Below, piece after piece: positions 1 through 10,404 of a stretch of DNA of 64,000 bases. The DNA is from Alphaproteobacteria bacterium (lineage in GTDB: Bacteria > Pseudomonadota > Alphaproteobacteria > Rhizobiales > JAJFHC01). A program made the position numbers and the translations under genes. Below the pieces are notes generated by a model. It was not told the origin of the DNA and did not search any database. It saw only the letters and a list, made by a program, of their open reading frames with translations. Every line of letters starts with the position of its first letter. Positions within the stretch are counted from its first letter, which is position 1. The stretch lies in the NCBI GenBank assembly GCA_021775805.1, contig JAJFHD010000053.1:1-64000 (forward strand), written 5' to 3'.

Positions 1-870
1 GCTGAGCATTTGCGGGTTGTATTCGTCGCGGTTGGCGAGATCCTCAAACGACTGTTGTTTCGGGAAACCGTTGACAACGTCGCCCAGGTTCTTGAACAGG
101 TTCTCGAACTGGCCGAGCTGGCGTTGTGCGGCCTTGACCGGCACTTCCCATTCGTCCTTGGTGTCGTAAACGGCGGTATGCCGCATGACGGCAAAGATCG
201 GCCGGGCGGCACCCGGATTGGCGTCCATGGCCGTATCAAGCCGGCCCTTGTAGTCCTCGACTTCCGAGAACGGCCGCGTCAGGGGCCAGGACATGATGTG
301 GCAGCCGTTCTTGACCGCGTAATCGAACGTGATGGGCGCGCGGGCCGCGACCCAGATCGGCGGGTGCGGCTGCTGCAGCGGTTTGGGCACCGATGTGGAT
401 GTAGGGAACGACCAGTACTCGCCGTTGTGCGCGTAGTCGCCGGCCCACAGGGCTTTGACGGCCGGCAGCATCTCCTGCATGTAGCGCCAGGCATCGGACT
501 GTTTCAGGCCGGGGTACATGCGGTCGAACTCGCGCTGATAGGCGCCGGAGCCGATGCCGAATTCAAGCCGGCCGCCGCTGATCAGGTCGGTGAAGGCCGC
601 TTCGCCGGCAAGGTTGATCGGGTTCCAGTAGGGCGCGACGGCGACCGCTGTACCCAGCCGGATGCGCTCGGTATGGGTTGCCCACCATGTCAGGATCTGG
701 AACGGGTTGGGCGCGATGGTCATTTCCAGTGCGTGGTGTTCGGCCGCCCAGACGATGTTGAAACCGCCCTGGTCGGCCATCTTGACCATATCGAGCGTGT
801 GGTCCGCGACATCGGTCATGTCGAGGCTTTCGTCCATGCGCTCCAGGTTGATTGCCAGTTGAAACTTCAT
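1..870 (-). CDS. LLM-class flavin-dependent oxidoreductase (3' end outside window)
   Basis: Reading leftward from an ATG at 870 the frame stays open to the window edge, giving 290 codons without a stop; the C-terminus is missing. The start is preceded by a GGAAGGG ribosome site. The protein begins MKFQLAINLER and carries luciferase-like TIM-barrel landmarks: an early AEHH stretch, TERIRLGTAV, and GRLEFGIGSGAYQREF, which is typical of FMNH2- or F420-dependent monooxygenases. It is the last visible gene of a minus-strand series in which a flavin reductase and an aldehyde dehydrogenase come first. I infer an FMNH2-dependent monooxygenase fed by that reductase, whose aldehyde product the dehydrogenase would oxidise. 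The substrate cannot be told from sequence. Confidence 0.9.
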   Translation of the reverse strand, partial: MKFQLAINLERMDESLDMTDVADHTLDMVKMADQGGFNIVWAAEHHALEMTIAPNPFQILTWWATHTERIRLGTAVAVAPYWNPINLAGEAAFTDLISGGRLEFGIGSGAYQREFDRMYPGLKQSDAWRYMQEMLPAVKALWAGDYAHNGEYWSFPTSTSVPKPLQQPHPPIWVAARAPITFDYAVKNGCHIMSWPLTRPFSEVEDYKGRLDTAMDANPGAARPIFAVMRHTAVYDTKDEWEVPVKAAQRQLGQFENLFKNLGDVVNGFPKQQSFEDLANRDEYNPQMLS

Positions 871-945
871 CTCAAATCCCTTCCTATCAAGCGAAACCGC
901 CGGACCCGCCGGCGGATTGTCTGTTCTTCAAAATTCCGGACACCC

Positions 946-2436
946 TTACCGCGCCACGAACTGGCTGCCCAAGGGTTCATCGGAGGTATTCATCCACACG
1001 GTCTTGGGCCGTGTATAGTCGTAAATTGCCTGGAAGCCGCTTTCCCGCCCGTAACCCGATCCCTTGACGCCGCCGAATTCGGCAATCGGGGACACGGCAC
1101 GGTAGGTGTTGACCCAGACGATTCCCGCCTTGACGGCCTTGGCCATACGCAGCGACCGGGCGCTGTCTCGAGTAAAAATACCGGCGGCCAGGCCGTGCTT
1201 GGTATCATTTGCCATACGGATGACGTCGGCCTCGTCCTTGAAGCGCAGCACGCTCAGGACCGGCCCGAACAGTTCGGTATCGACGATCCGCAGGCCCTGA
1301 CGCGGGCAGGCGATGATGGTGGGTTCGTAAAACAGGCCACCGCCGCCATTAGGGCGATCCGGTTGCCTGCCGCCGCACAGGACCTCTCCGCCTTCTTCGC
1401 GGGCGTGGGCGACTTCGCGTTCGATGTGCTCGAGTTGACCTGTGGTGCACAACGGACCCATCTCCGTCTCGTCGGCCAACGGGTCGCCGACAAGAATTTT
1501 TCCGGCAAGATCGGTCATGCGTTCGAGGAAAGCGTCAGCGATGCCGTCCTGGAGATAGAGCCTGGAGCCGGCAACGCAGCTCTGGCCGGCGGCGCCGAAG
1601 ATGCCGCCAAGGGCGCCGTTGACGGCACTGTCGATATCGACGTCGTCGAACACGATGAAGGGCGACTTGCCGCCCAATTCCAGCGATACTTCGGCAAAGT
1701 TGTTGGTCGAATTGTGGAGCACATGCTGGGCGGCCACCGGACCGCCGGTGAAGGATATGCGTGCGACCAGCGGGTGCGACGTCAAGACTTTGCCGCACGG
1801 GTCGCCATGGCCGGTCACGATATTGACGACGCCGGCGGGAATTCCTGCCTCTTCGATCAGGCGGCCGAAGTCCAACATGGCAGCGGACGCATGCTCCGAG
1901 GCCTTGAGCACGATCGTGTTGCCGGCCGCAAGCGCCGGGCCGATCTTGACCGCGCTCAGGAACAGCTGCGAGTTCCACGGCACAACGGCTGCGACCACAC
2001 CCAGAGGCTCCCGGTTGGTGAAGACAAACAGGTCGGGCTTGTCGATCGGCAGGGTCTCGCCGCTGACCTTGTCGGCGCATCCGGCATAAAAATGAAAAAA
2101 CTCGGCGATATATTGTGCCTGCCACCGGGTTTCCTTGAGCAGCTTGCCGGTGTCGATCGACTCGGTGCGGCCCAGGTCCTCGGATTTTTCCGCCAGGAGA
2201 TCCGCCAGCCGCCTCAGGCAGTGGCCGCGTTGGGTCGGTGACAGGGCCGCCCAGGGACCGTCGTTGAACGCCCGGTCGGCGGCACGTACGGCCGCGTCCA
2301 CGTCTTCGGCGGTTGCCTCGGGGACCCGGGCCCAGATTTCTCCCGTTGTCGGGTTTACGCTGTCGAAAGTCCTGCCGTCGGAGGCGTCAACCCAAGCGCC
2401 GTCAATGAGCATCTGATAGGCCCGAACGTCAGACAT
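946..2436 (-). CDS. Aldehyde dehydrogenase (NAD(P)+-dependent, ALDH superfamily)
   Basis: The product has 496 residues, normal for the family, and should oxidise an aldehyde to its acid in the cytoplasm. Visible landmarks are the PWN motif (N155), the cofactor region VLKASE near 177-181, SFTGG near 228, the general-base glutamate in LELGGKSP (E254) and the catalytic cysteine in GQSCVAG (C287). The FTGG segment is followed by PVAA rather than the more usual S-x-x-x-G, a mild deviation in the nucleotide loop. It lies 48 bp downstream of the flavin reductase and 75 bp upstream of the luciferase-like gene, all on one strand, so the three probably form one operon. It resembles betaine-aldehyde or gamma-aminobutyraldehyde dehydrogenases, but its substrate is not fixed. 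Confidence 0.95.
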   Translation of the reverse strand: MSDVRAYQMLIDGAWVDASDGRTFDSVNPTTGEIWARVPEATAEDVDAAVRAADRAFNDGPWAALSPTQRGHCLRRLADLLAEKSEDLGRTESIDTGKLLKETRWQAQYIAEFFHFYAGCADKVSGETLPIDKPDLFVFTNREPLGVVAAVVPWNSQLFLSAVKIGPALAAGNTIVLKASEHASAAMLDFGRLIEEAGIPAGVVNIVTGHGDPCGKVLTSHPLVARISFTGGPVAAQHVLHNSTNNFAEVSLELGGKSPFIVFDDVDIDSAVNGALGGIFGAAGQSCVAGSRLYLQDGIADAFLERMTDLAGKILVGDPLADETEMGPLCTTGQLEHIEREVAHAREEGGEVLCGGRQPDRPNGGGGLFYEPTIIACPRQGLRIVDTELFGPVLSVLRFKDEADVIRMANDTKHGLAAGIFTRDSARSLRMAKAVKAGIVWVNTYRAVSPIAEFGGVKGSGYGRESGFQAIYDYTRPKTVWMNTSDEPLGSQFVAR

Positions 2437-2484
2437 GGAGAAATTTCTCCCGATTCAGGTTCATACGACCGAAACGTGTGAAGG

Positions 2485-3018
2485 TTAGGCCGCAGCGTGG
2501 GTTTGGGGGACCACGCGATGATAGGCGCCGTTGAGATAGGCCAGCGGTTCCGGCGCGCCTTCCTTCAGGTCAACCACGTGGCCGATGAAGATCCGGTGCG
2601 AGCCGAAGTCGACCGATTCCTTGAGCACGCAGGAAAACACCGTGGCGCCATCGATCCCCGGCACCCGGCCTTGTCCTTCGGTGCACTCGATGCCGTCAAA
2701 CCGGTCGGCCACCCGGTCGTCATGGCAACCGGCAAACCGGTCGGCGATGTCGCGGCGCGACTGCGGCAAGACATTGACGCAGAAGGCCCCGTTGGCGGCG
2801 ACCGAGCGGGCGATCCGGCTGTCGGCCTTGAGGCAGACCAGCGCCGATGGCGGATCGGCGGAAACCGAGCAGAACGCGCTGACGGTTGCACCATGGCGGC
2901 CGGCAGGGCCGTTGGTGGTGACGACCGTGACACTGCTGGCGACCGCGCGCATGGCGTGGATGAAGGCCTGACGCGGCGCCGACTGGTCAAGAAAGGCAAT
3001 CTGCTGGCTGTTGTCCAT
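2485..3018 (-). CDS. Flavin reductase-like, FMN-binding protein
   Basis: The open frame reaches back to 3435, but the family-like protein begins MDNSQQIAFLD at 3018. That gives 177 residues, the normal size for HpaC/RutF-type NAD(P)H:flavin reductases, and avoids overlapping the divergent LysR gene. It contains the expected core: VTVVTTNGPAGRHGATVSAFCSVSADPP (flavin-binding strand and loop), AFCVNVLP, and a C-terminal GHVVDLKEG...YLNGAYH. Such proteins release reduced FMN to a partner monooxygenase, here most plausibly the luciferase-like enzyme two genes downstream. It is first in the minus-strand operon and is divergent from the LysR regulator across 139 bp, the usual arrangement for LysR control. 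Confidence 0.9.
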   Translation of the reverse strand: MDNSQQIAFLDQSAPRQAFIHAMRAVASSVTVVTTNGPAGRHGATVSAFCSVSADPPSALVCLKADSRIARSVAANGAFCVNVLPQSRRDIADRFAGCHDDRVADRFDGIECTEGQGRVPGIDGATVFSCVLKESVDFGSHRIFIGHVVDLKEGAPEPLAYLNGAYHRVVPQTHAAA

Positions 3019-3123
3019 GATGGTTGTCCAAGAAGGTTGTCTGGTGGAAATCCCGCGTTTCCGCGACAACGACACAATGACAAACCACAACGTATTTGTG
3101 AAACGAATTGTTTTGCAGTTATT

Positions 3124-3140
3124 ATTCGATATTTTCGAAT
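3124..3140. promoter_or_regulatory. Inverted repeat in the LysR / flavin reductase divergent promoter
   Basis: The sequence reads ATTCGA-N5-TCGAAT, a perfect 6-bp inverted repeat with T-N11-A spacing typical of LysR-family binding boxes. It lies 18-34 bp upstream of the LysR start and about 106 bp from the divergent flavin reductase start. That fits an autorepression and activation site, though binding is inferred. Confidence 0.5.
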
Positions 3141-3157
3141 TGAATGTGGATCCGCCC

Positions 3158-3994
3158 ATGAACTTCACCGCCCTGCAGACCTTTCTTGCCATTGTCGAGA
3201 CCGGCAGCCTCGTGCGTGCGTCGGAACGGCTCAACGTCACGCAATCCACGGTAACCGCGCGGCTGCAGGGGCTGGAGGCCGAACTAGGCCAGGTGCTGCT
3301 GCACCGCCAGAAATCGGGTGTGGAAATGACGTCGTCGGGGTTGAAATTCAAACGCCATGCCGTGCTGATGACCGAGTTGTGGCGCCAGGCCCGGCAGGAA
3401 ATATCCCTGCCCGAAGGCATTGATGCCGTGTGCAATATCGGCTGTCACATGGACCTGTGGCCCGAGCTTGGCCAGAAACTGTTCGACGAAATTCACAACA
3501 ACCACCCCCAACTGGCGCTGTCGGCGTGGCCGGGCGAACAGGACGAACTCGATCAGTGGCTGGGCATCGGACTGGTCAACGCCGCCCTGACCTACATGCC
3601 GACGGGACACGAGAACCAGACCACGCACACATTGCTGGCCGAGCGCCTCGTGCTGGTTACCACCAAGCCGGGAAGCCCGATGCGCTTCGATCCCGGCTAC
3701 GTGTTCGTCGATGGTGGCGAGGATTTCAGGCGGCGCCATGCCACGGTCTATGCCGACGCGGATACGGCAAAAGTAAGTTTCGGCTGTGCCGTTTGGGCGT
3801 TGGAATACCTGCTCGCCTATGGCGGCTCGGCCTATCTGCCTGAACGCCTCGTTGCCCGGCACCGTGCAGCCGGCACGCTGCACGACGTGCCCGGCGCGCC
3901 GGTCTTCACGCGCAACAAGTACCTGGTCACCAATGACGACGATGCCGCCAATTGGGCCTGGCTGCCGGGTCTGGTTGAACGGATCGCTGCGTGA
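3158..3994 (+). CDS. LysR-family transcriptional regulator
   Basis: An upstream in-frame extension exists from 3011, but the canonical start MNFTALQTFLAIVETGSL lies at 3158, giving 278 residues. Residues 1-60 form the winged helix-turn-helix (SLVRASERLNVTQSTVTARLQGLE). The rest is the periplasmic-binding-protein-like effector domain, somewhat shorter than the usual 300. It is divergent from the flavin reductase / ALDH / luciferase-like operon, with a LysR-type inverted repeat just before its start, so it most likely controls that operon and itself. The inducer is unknown. Confidence 0.92.
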   Translation: MNFTALQTFLAIVETGSLVRASERLNVTQSTVTARLQGLEAELGQVLLHRQKSGVEMTSSGLKFKRHAVLMTELWRQARQEISLPEGIDAVCNIGCHMDLWPELGQKLFDEIHNNHPQLALSAWPGEQDELDQWLGIGLVNAALTYMPTGHENQTTHTLLAERLVLVTTKPGSPMRFDPGYVFVDGGEDFRRRHATVYADADTAKVSFGCAVWALEYLLAYGGSAYLPERLVARHRAAGTLHDVPGAPVFTRNKYLVTNDDDAANWAWLPGLVERIAA

Positions 3995-4174
3995 AGAATG
4001 CGGTACAGAATTAGTTTTTTGCGGGCCTCGCGGCACCATGTGTGAAAAAGTACATAGTGAGTGTCGCGAGGTGAAAGTTATATGACGGCAAAAATGCCCT
4101 GAAAAGTAACAACAAACTGAATCTCCCCAATTGCCAACAGTCCGTTTGGGCCGAGATTTGTCTCGCAAATTATT

Positions 4175-4546
4175 TTAATGCCCGAACATGTACTGGAATA
4201 TATCCAGGAACCCATCAATTCCCCTGCCCTCGAAAATCAGCGACCCCCACACAATCAAAAACACAGCATAAAGAAAAACCAATGCAGTAAGGCCAAAATT
4301 TCTTTTGACATTATCCAACTTTTTCAGTTCGTTTTCCATGTTACGTGGGGCTGGTATCCACGCCACCGGTACCTCACTGTCTAATGGTTGCATCGTTTGT
4401 GTATTTTTTTCCGCGTCTTTATGGTACGAAACAAGCATTACGCCAATTATTCCAGCGAAAAAAACGCCATAACTTCCAAAATAATTTAGAATTAAAGCCA
4501 GTATTGTAATAACAATCAACAAGAATACAAACGTTTTAATGCTCAT
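4175..4546 (-). CDS. Small unknown membrane protein
   Basis: This 123-residue protein is not recognised. It has two hydrophobic segments at about residues 4-21 and 26-42, a soluble middle with proline-rich PVAWIPAPRNMENELKKLDNVKRN, and a third hydrophobic segment around 84-105. The DNA is clearly AT-richer than the flanking genes, which suggests recent acquisition. The 79-residue frame upstream on the same strand ends only 5 bp before its start. It lies beyond the stop of the LysR gene in the opposite orientation. The ribosome site is weak (AGAGAAA). Confidence 0.6.
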   Translation of the reverse strand: MSIKTFVFLLIVITILALILNYFGSYGVFFAGIIGVMLVSYHKDAEKNTQTMQPLDSEVPVAWIPAPRNMENELKKLDNVKRNFGLTALVFLYAVFLIVWGSLIFEGRGIDGFLDIFQYMFGH

Positions 4547-4551
4547 TTTCT

Positions 4552-4791
4552 CTATCTATACTTGTGATTAACACAAAATTCAGAATCAATAACTCCTAAT
4601 TCACAAAACTTGTTTATTGCCAAAGACGGTACTTCAGACACATTAAAGCGACTGACGGGTTCAACACTTGCAATGCCGGAAATCGTATGTCCAACCTGAA
4701 CCACGCGGTGGAATCCAAAGGCCGTCAATAGAATAGCATCGGCCGCGTCACGCATCAATGTGAGGCCGTGGGGTTCAATCAGACCGGGCAC
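4552..4791 (-). CDS. Small hypothetical ORF following the aldo/keto reductase
   Basis: A 79-residue frame begins with a GTG at 4791. It is in the same frame as the aldo/keto reductase and runs open from that gene's TGA (4846-4848) down to 4552. The product, which starts MPGLIEPHGLTLMRDAADAILLTAFGFHRV, is not recognised. No strong ribosome site is visible and base composition shifts to AT-rich in its second half. It could be a short independent gene, a remnant of a longer one, or chance open frame; its 5-bp spacing to the membrane protein is the main reason to list it. Confidence 0.35.
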   Translation of the reverse strand: MPGLIEPHGLTLMRDAADAILLTAFGFHRVVQVGHTISGIASVEPVSRFNVSEVPSLAINKFCELGVIDSEFCVNHKYR

Positions 4792-4845
4792 GGCGGACCC
4801 TTCGACATCAGGTTTGGGTGGACGACATCTCCGGTTACTGAAGGA

Positions 4846-5838
4846 TCAACAATAGCGCTCGGCACCGACCAACTGTGCAGTTGAATAACGGTCGCCGTGA
4901 GCAAAGCCTACAGGCAGAATGCGCTCGATCTCAGCCAGGTCTTCGCCCGAAAGGACGGCCGCTGCCGCACCGGAGATCTCTTCCAGATGAACGGCCGAGC
5001 GTGTGCCGGGAATGGGGATCAGGTGAGGCCCGCGATGCAGCGACCAGGCAAGCGCGAGTTGGGCAGTGGTCATGTTTCTGGCAGCGGCAAATTCACGGAA
5101 CGGCTCGATGGCCTTGAGGTTGTGACTGTAATTGGGCTCCAGAAAACGCGGATTGGGAGTCCGGAAATCCGTCTGCGCAAATGTTGCCGGGTCCGGCGCC
5201 GGATCGGCAAAGACACCGCGGCCGAGCGGCGAGAACGGCACAAAGGCGACGCCGAGTTCCCGGCAGGTCTGGATCATGCCCAGGTCCGGCATGCGCACCC
5301 AGGGGGAATACTCGCTCTGGACCGCCATGACGGGATGGACGCTGTGGGCACGTCTGAGGGAGGCCGGCGAAATTTCCGAAAAGCCGATGCCGCCGATCTT
5401 GCCCTCGTCCTTGAAGCGTACCAGCGTGTCGACCACGTCTTCGATCGGCCTCTCCTCCTCGCGGCGGTGGATGTAATAGAGATCCACATGGTCGAGTCCC
5501 AGATCCTGTAACGACTTATCCAATGCCTTGCGCAGATGATCGGGGCCGTTGTCGAAGACGCGCTTGTTGGTATCGGGTTCGCGTCTGATGGCGCCCTTCG
5601 TGGCAATCCGGAAGCGGTTCGGGTGGCCCTTGATGAAGGATCCAATGGCGCGCTCCGATACGCCGGCGCCGTAAACGTTGGCTGTGTCGAGGAAGTCAAT
5701 GCCCAGATCCAGCGCCTTGGCCAGTGTGGCGTGGCTCTCGGCCTCGGATGTCGGACCATAGGCGCCGGCAAAATTCCAACAGCCAAGGCCGATCGCGCTG
5801 ACTTGCGGTCCACCGGTTCCCAATTGTCTTTTTTGCAT
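4846..5838 (-). CDS. Aldo/keto reductase
   Basis: The 330-residue NADPH-dependent oxidoreductase has the full catalytic tetrad in context: D51 and Y56 (FLDTANVYG), K81 (RIATKGAI) and H124 (YYIHR). A C-terminal cofactor segment reads IPIPGTRSAVHLEE. The length and the LGTGGPQVSAIGLGCW opening match the AKR family that includes YajO/IolS-type reductases. It should reduce carbonyl groups in the cytoplasm; no neighbour names the substrate. The gene stands alone, with about 137 bp to the next gene upstream. Confidence 0.93.
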   Translation of the reverse strand: MQKRQLGTGGPQVSAIGLGCWNFAGAYGPTSEAESHATLAKALDLGIDFLDTANVYGAGVSERAIGSFIKGHPNRFRIATKGAIRREPDTNKRVFDNGPDHLRKALDKSLQDLGLDHVDLYYIHRREEERPIEDVVDTLVRFKDEGKIGGIGFSEISPASLRRAHSVHPVMAVQSEYSPWVRMPDLGMIQTCRELGVAFVPFSPLGRGVFADPAPDPATFAQTDFRTPNPRFLEPNYSHNLKAIEPFREFAAARNMTTAQLALAWSLHRGPHLIPIPGTRSAVHLEEISGAAAAVLSGEDLAEIERILPVGFAHGDRYSTAQLVGAERYC

Positions 5839-5975
5839 GCCCTGTCCCCTGATGTTCGGATTGACGGGGCGTTATAGCAGGATCAACGTGCCTTCCGGCG
5901 TCAAAATTGGCGATCAGCTTTTCGCAATTCAGTAAAACCGATAATCCAAATCAACGCGCTCTAGCGGGAACCACC

Positions 5976-8250
<2,275 letters not shown>

Positions 8251-8345
8251 ATCGGATTGAGACATTGTGACACGCTGGCAATGCATGATGTATTTGACCG
8301 ACCCATCTCGAACAGGCGGCCCGGCTTGTCCAATGGCCATGCCGG

Positions 8346-8750
8346 TCACGCCGGCCTGAAACGCTTGGCCTGTTCCATCATTTTGATCACAAGTTCCTCG
8401 CCACCGAAACCGCCGCGGGACAGAGTCAGCGCCTGTTGACCGGTGTACGCCAGGGCGCGCCTGACGTCCGGATGCAGATAGTACGCGCCGCAGACGAGCG
8501 TTCTCAGGATCGCGAAATCCGGTGCCGCATTCTCGCTCAAACCGGCAATATGGGCGGTGTCGACAGGCGATGTCAGACTGTCCAGGATCCGTACCAGCGG
8601 GGCCGCCAGACCAGGCCTGGCCGTCAATGCCTGGTCGAGTTGCCTGCCTTCGATGCCGAGCCGGGCGCCATCGGGCATGGTCTTCCAGGCAGGCAGGAAC
8701 ACGCCGGCAACCTGCCTGAACGTCTCACGATGTTCGGCGGTCGGTTTCAT
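8346..8750 (-). CDS. Small subunit-like protein partnered with GMC oxidoreductase
   Basis: The 134-residue protein begins MKPTAEHRETFRQVAGVFLPAWKTMPDG and ends GEELVIKMMEQAKRFRPA. Size, helical character and position directly after a GMC flavoprotein recall the gluconate 2-dehydrogenase subunit 3 family, but I see no twin-arginine signal, so the match is tentative. Its ATG overlaps the GMC stop (ATGA), which shows translational coupling and supports a complex of the two proteins. Nothing else in it is diagnostic. Confidence 0.75.
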   Translation of the reverse strand: MKPTAEHRETFRQVAGVFLPAWKTMPDGARLGIEGRQLDQALTARPGLAAPLVRILDSLTSPVDTAHIAGLSENAAPDFAILRTLVCGAYYLHPDVRRALAYTGQQALTLSRGGFGGEELVIKMMEQAKRFRPA

Positions 8751-10360
8751 GACGGCACCGCCTGGCCGTAGCGGCCTTCGATCAGGTGTTCCGTGGCTCG
8801 CAGGGCAATTGCGGCGATGGTGGCCGCCGGGTTCACCGACGAGCTGGTAACAAAACAGCTGCCGTCCATAATGTAGAGATTGGGAACGTCATGGCACCGG
8901 TTCCAGCGGTCGACAACGGACGACGACGGGTCATCGCCCATCCGGCAGGTGCCCAGGGCGTGCCAACCGGCATCGGCGGCAAAGCTCTGGACTTCGTTCT
9001 CATAGGCACCGGCTTCGGCAAACGATTCCTGCGCCCGCTCGGTCATGTATCGCAGCATGCGCCTGGAGTTTTCATCCATTGTGTAATGCAGACGCGGCGC
9101 CGGTGTGCCGATTGAGTCGGTTAGTTCATCGTCGAGGCTGACCCGGTTATCCCGATCGGGAATATCTTCCGCCGTAATGCCCCAGATCGCTGATCGGCCG
9201 AGCCATTTGTCGACGCGCCGATGGAGGTCCGCCCCCCATTGGGGGGCATCGTCGGTCGGGTAGGTGGCCGCAAGCAGAGGGCCGCCGGAAGGCACGAGAT
9301 TCCATTTGGAACCGCGGACAAAATCCCGCCGGCTGTCGGTCTCGGCGAATTCGAGCGAGTACAGGCTTTGCCCCCAATGACCCTGCCAGCTGGTCATGGG
9401 CTGATCGAAAAACCCGACCACCCGCGCCAGCGGATGCATCATCAGGTTGCGTCCGACCAGCCCGGAACTGTTGGCCAACCCGTCGGGAAAGACGGCGCTT
9501 GTGGAATGTAACAGCAGGCGCGGCGTGCCGATGGCATGCGCCGCCATGACCACCACATCTGCACTGATCCGGCGCTCGACGCCGTCCTCGTCCACGTAGA
9601 GTGCGCCTTTGGCAAGACCGTCATCGCCTGTGAGAATCCTGGTCACGCGGGCTTCGGTCACGAGTTGAGCGCCTGCCTGAACAGCGCGCGGCCAATGGGT
9701 CCGGTCGACCGTGCCCTTGGCGCCCTCGTTGCAACCGGCACGGCAGGTCGATCGCTGGACGCAGACACGGCGGTCACCGTACGGCCGGGAGTTGATGGCG
9801 TTGGATCCAGGCCACCAGTGCCAACCCATGCGGTCGTGGGCGGCTGCTACCCGTTCGCCCCAGTCACCGATGGGCAGCGGCGGCATGGGGTATTCCGGTT
9901 TGTCGGGATAAGCCGGGTCACCCGCGATACCGGAAATGCCGATATCGTGTTCGACACGGTCGTAGAACGGCGCCAGTTCCGCGTAGTCGACAGGCCAGTC
10001 GTCGGCGACCCCATCCAGGGTGCGCACGCGAAAATCTGACGGCAGGAAGCGCATCCAGTGGGCGCTGTAGAGGATGGTGCTGCCGCCGACGCCGTTGAAC
10101 AGCTTGGGCGCCATGGCGGACGTGTCGTCGGCGATCGGATAGTCGCCCGCGCCTTGGCGCACGTTAGGATTGGCGTCCCAGGCGCCGCCGGCTTCCAGCT
10201 CGAAGGCGGGTTTGTCGCCGGGATACGTTTCCGGGTCGTGCCAGCTGCCCTGCTCCAGACAGGTGACCCGGACACCCGCCTGGGCGAGCCGGAGGCTCGT
10301 GACGGCGCCGGACAAACCGGCGCCAATGACAAGCACTTCCGTATTGCTGGCTGGTTTCAC
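8747..10360 (-). CDS. GMC-family FAD-dependent oxidoreductase
   Basis: The 537-residue flavoprotein should oxidise an alcohol or sugar. The N-terminal Rossmann motif GAGLSG (13-18) binds FAD, followed by LEQG at the end of strand 2. The C-terminal GMC block WHALGTCRMGDDPSSSV...VPNLYIMDGSCFVTSSSVNPAATI contains the conserved histidine and the NP segment. It overlaps the downstream small-subunit gene by 4 bp and follows the glutamine-synthetase-like gene by 44 bp. I infer a three-gene operon; electrons may pass to the respiratory chain as in gluconate or sorbitol dehydrogenases. The substrate is unknown. Confidence 0.92.
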   Translation of the reverse strand: MKPASNTEVLVIGAGLSGAVTSLRLAQAGVRVTCLEQGSWHDPETYPGDKPAFELEAGGAWDANPNVRQGAGDYPIADDTSAMAPKLFNGVGGSTILYSAHWMRFLPSDFRVRTLDGVADDWPVDYAELAPFYDRVEHDIGISGIAGDPAYPDKPEYPMPPLPIGDWGERVAAAHDRMGWHWWPGSNAINSRPYGDRRVCVQRSTCRAGCNEGAKGTVDRTHWPRAVQAGAQLVTEARVTRILTGDDGLAKGALYVDEDGVERRISADVVVMAAHAIGTPRLLLHSTSAVFPDGLANSSGLVGRNLMMHPLARVVGFFDQPMTSWQGHWGQSLYSLEFAETDSRRDFVRGSKWNLVPSGGPLLAATYPTDDAPQWGADLHRRVDKWLGRSAIWGITAEDIPDRDNRVSLDDELTDSIGTPAPRLHYTMDENSRRMLRYMTERAQESFAEAGAYENEVQSFAADAGWHALGTCRMGDDPSSSVVDRWNRCHDVPNLYIMDGSCFVTSSSVNPAATIAAIALRATEHLIEGRYGQAVPS

Positions 10361-10404
10361 TGTTGTCTCTCATGTCCTGATCAAGGAGCCGTGGGCCGCG
10401 GATC

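Noticed and set aside
10..2241. 743-codon open frame on the plus strand
   Set aside because: It is the antisense shadow of the luciferase-like and aldehyde dehydrogenase genes; no family features and no ribosome site.
3284..4168. 294-codon minus-strand frame
   Set aside because: It is antisense to the LysR gene and matches no family.
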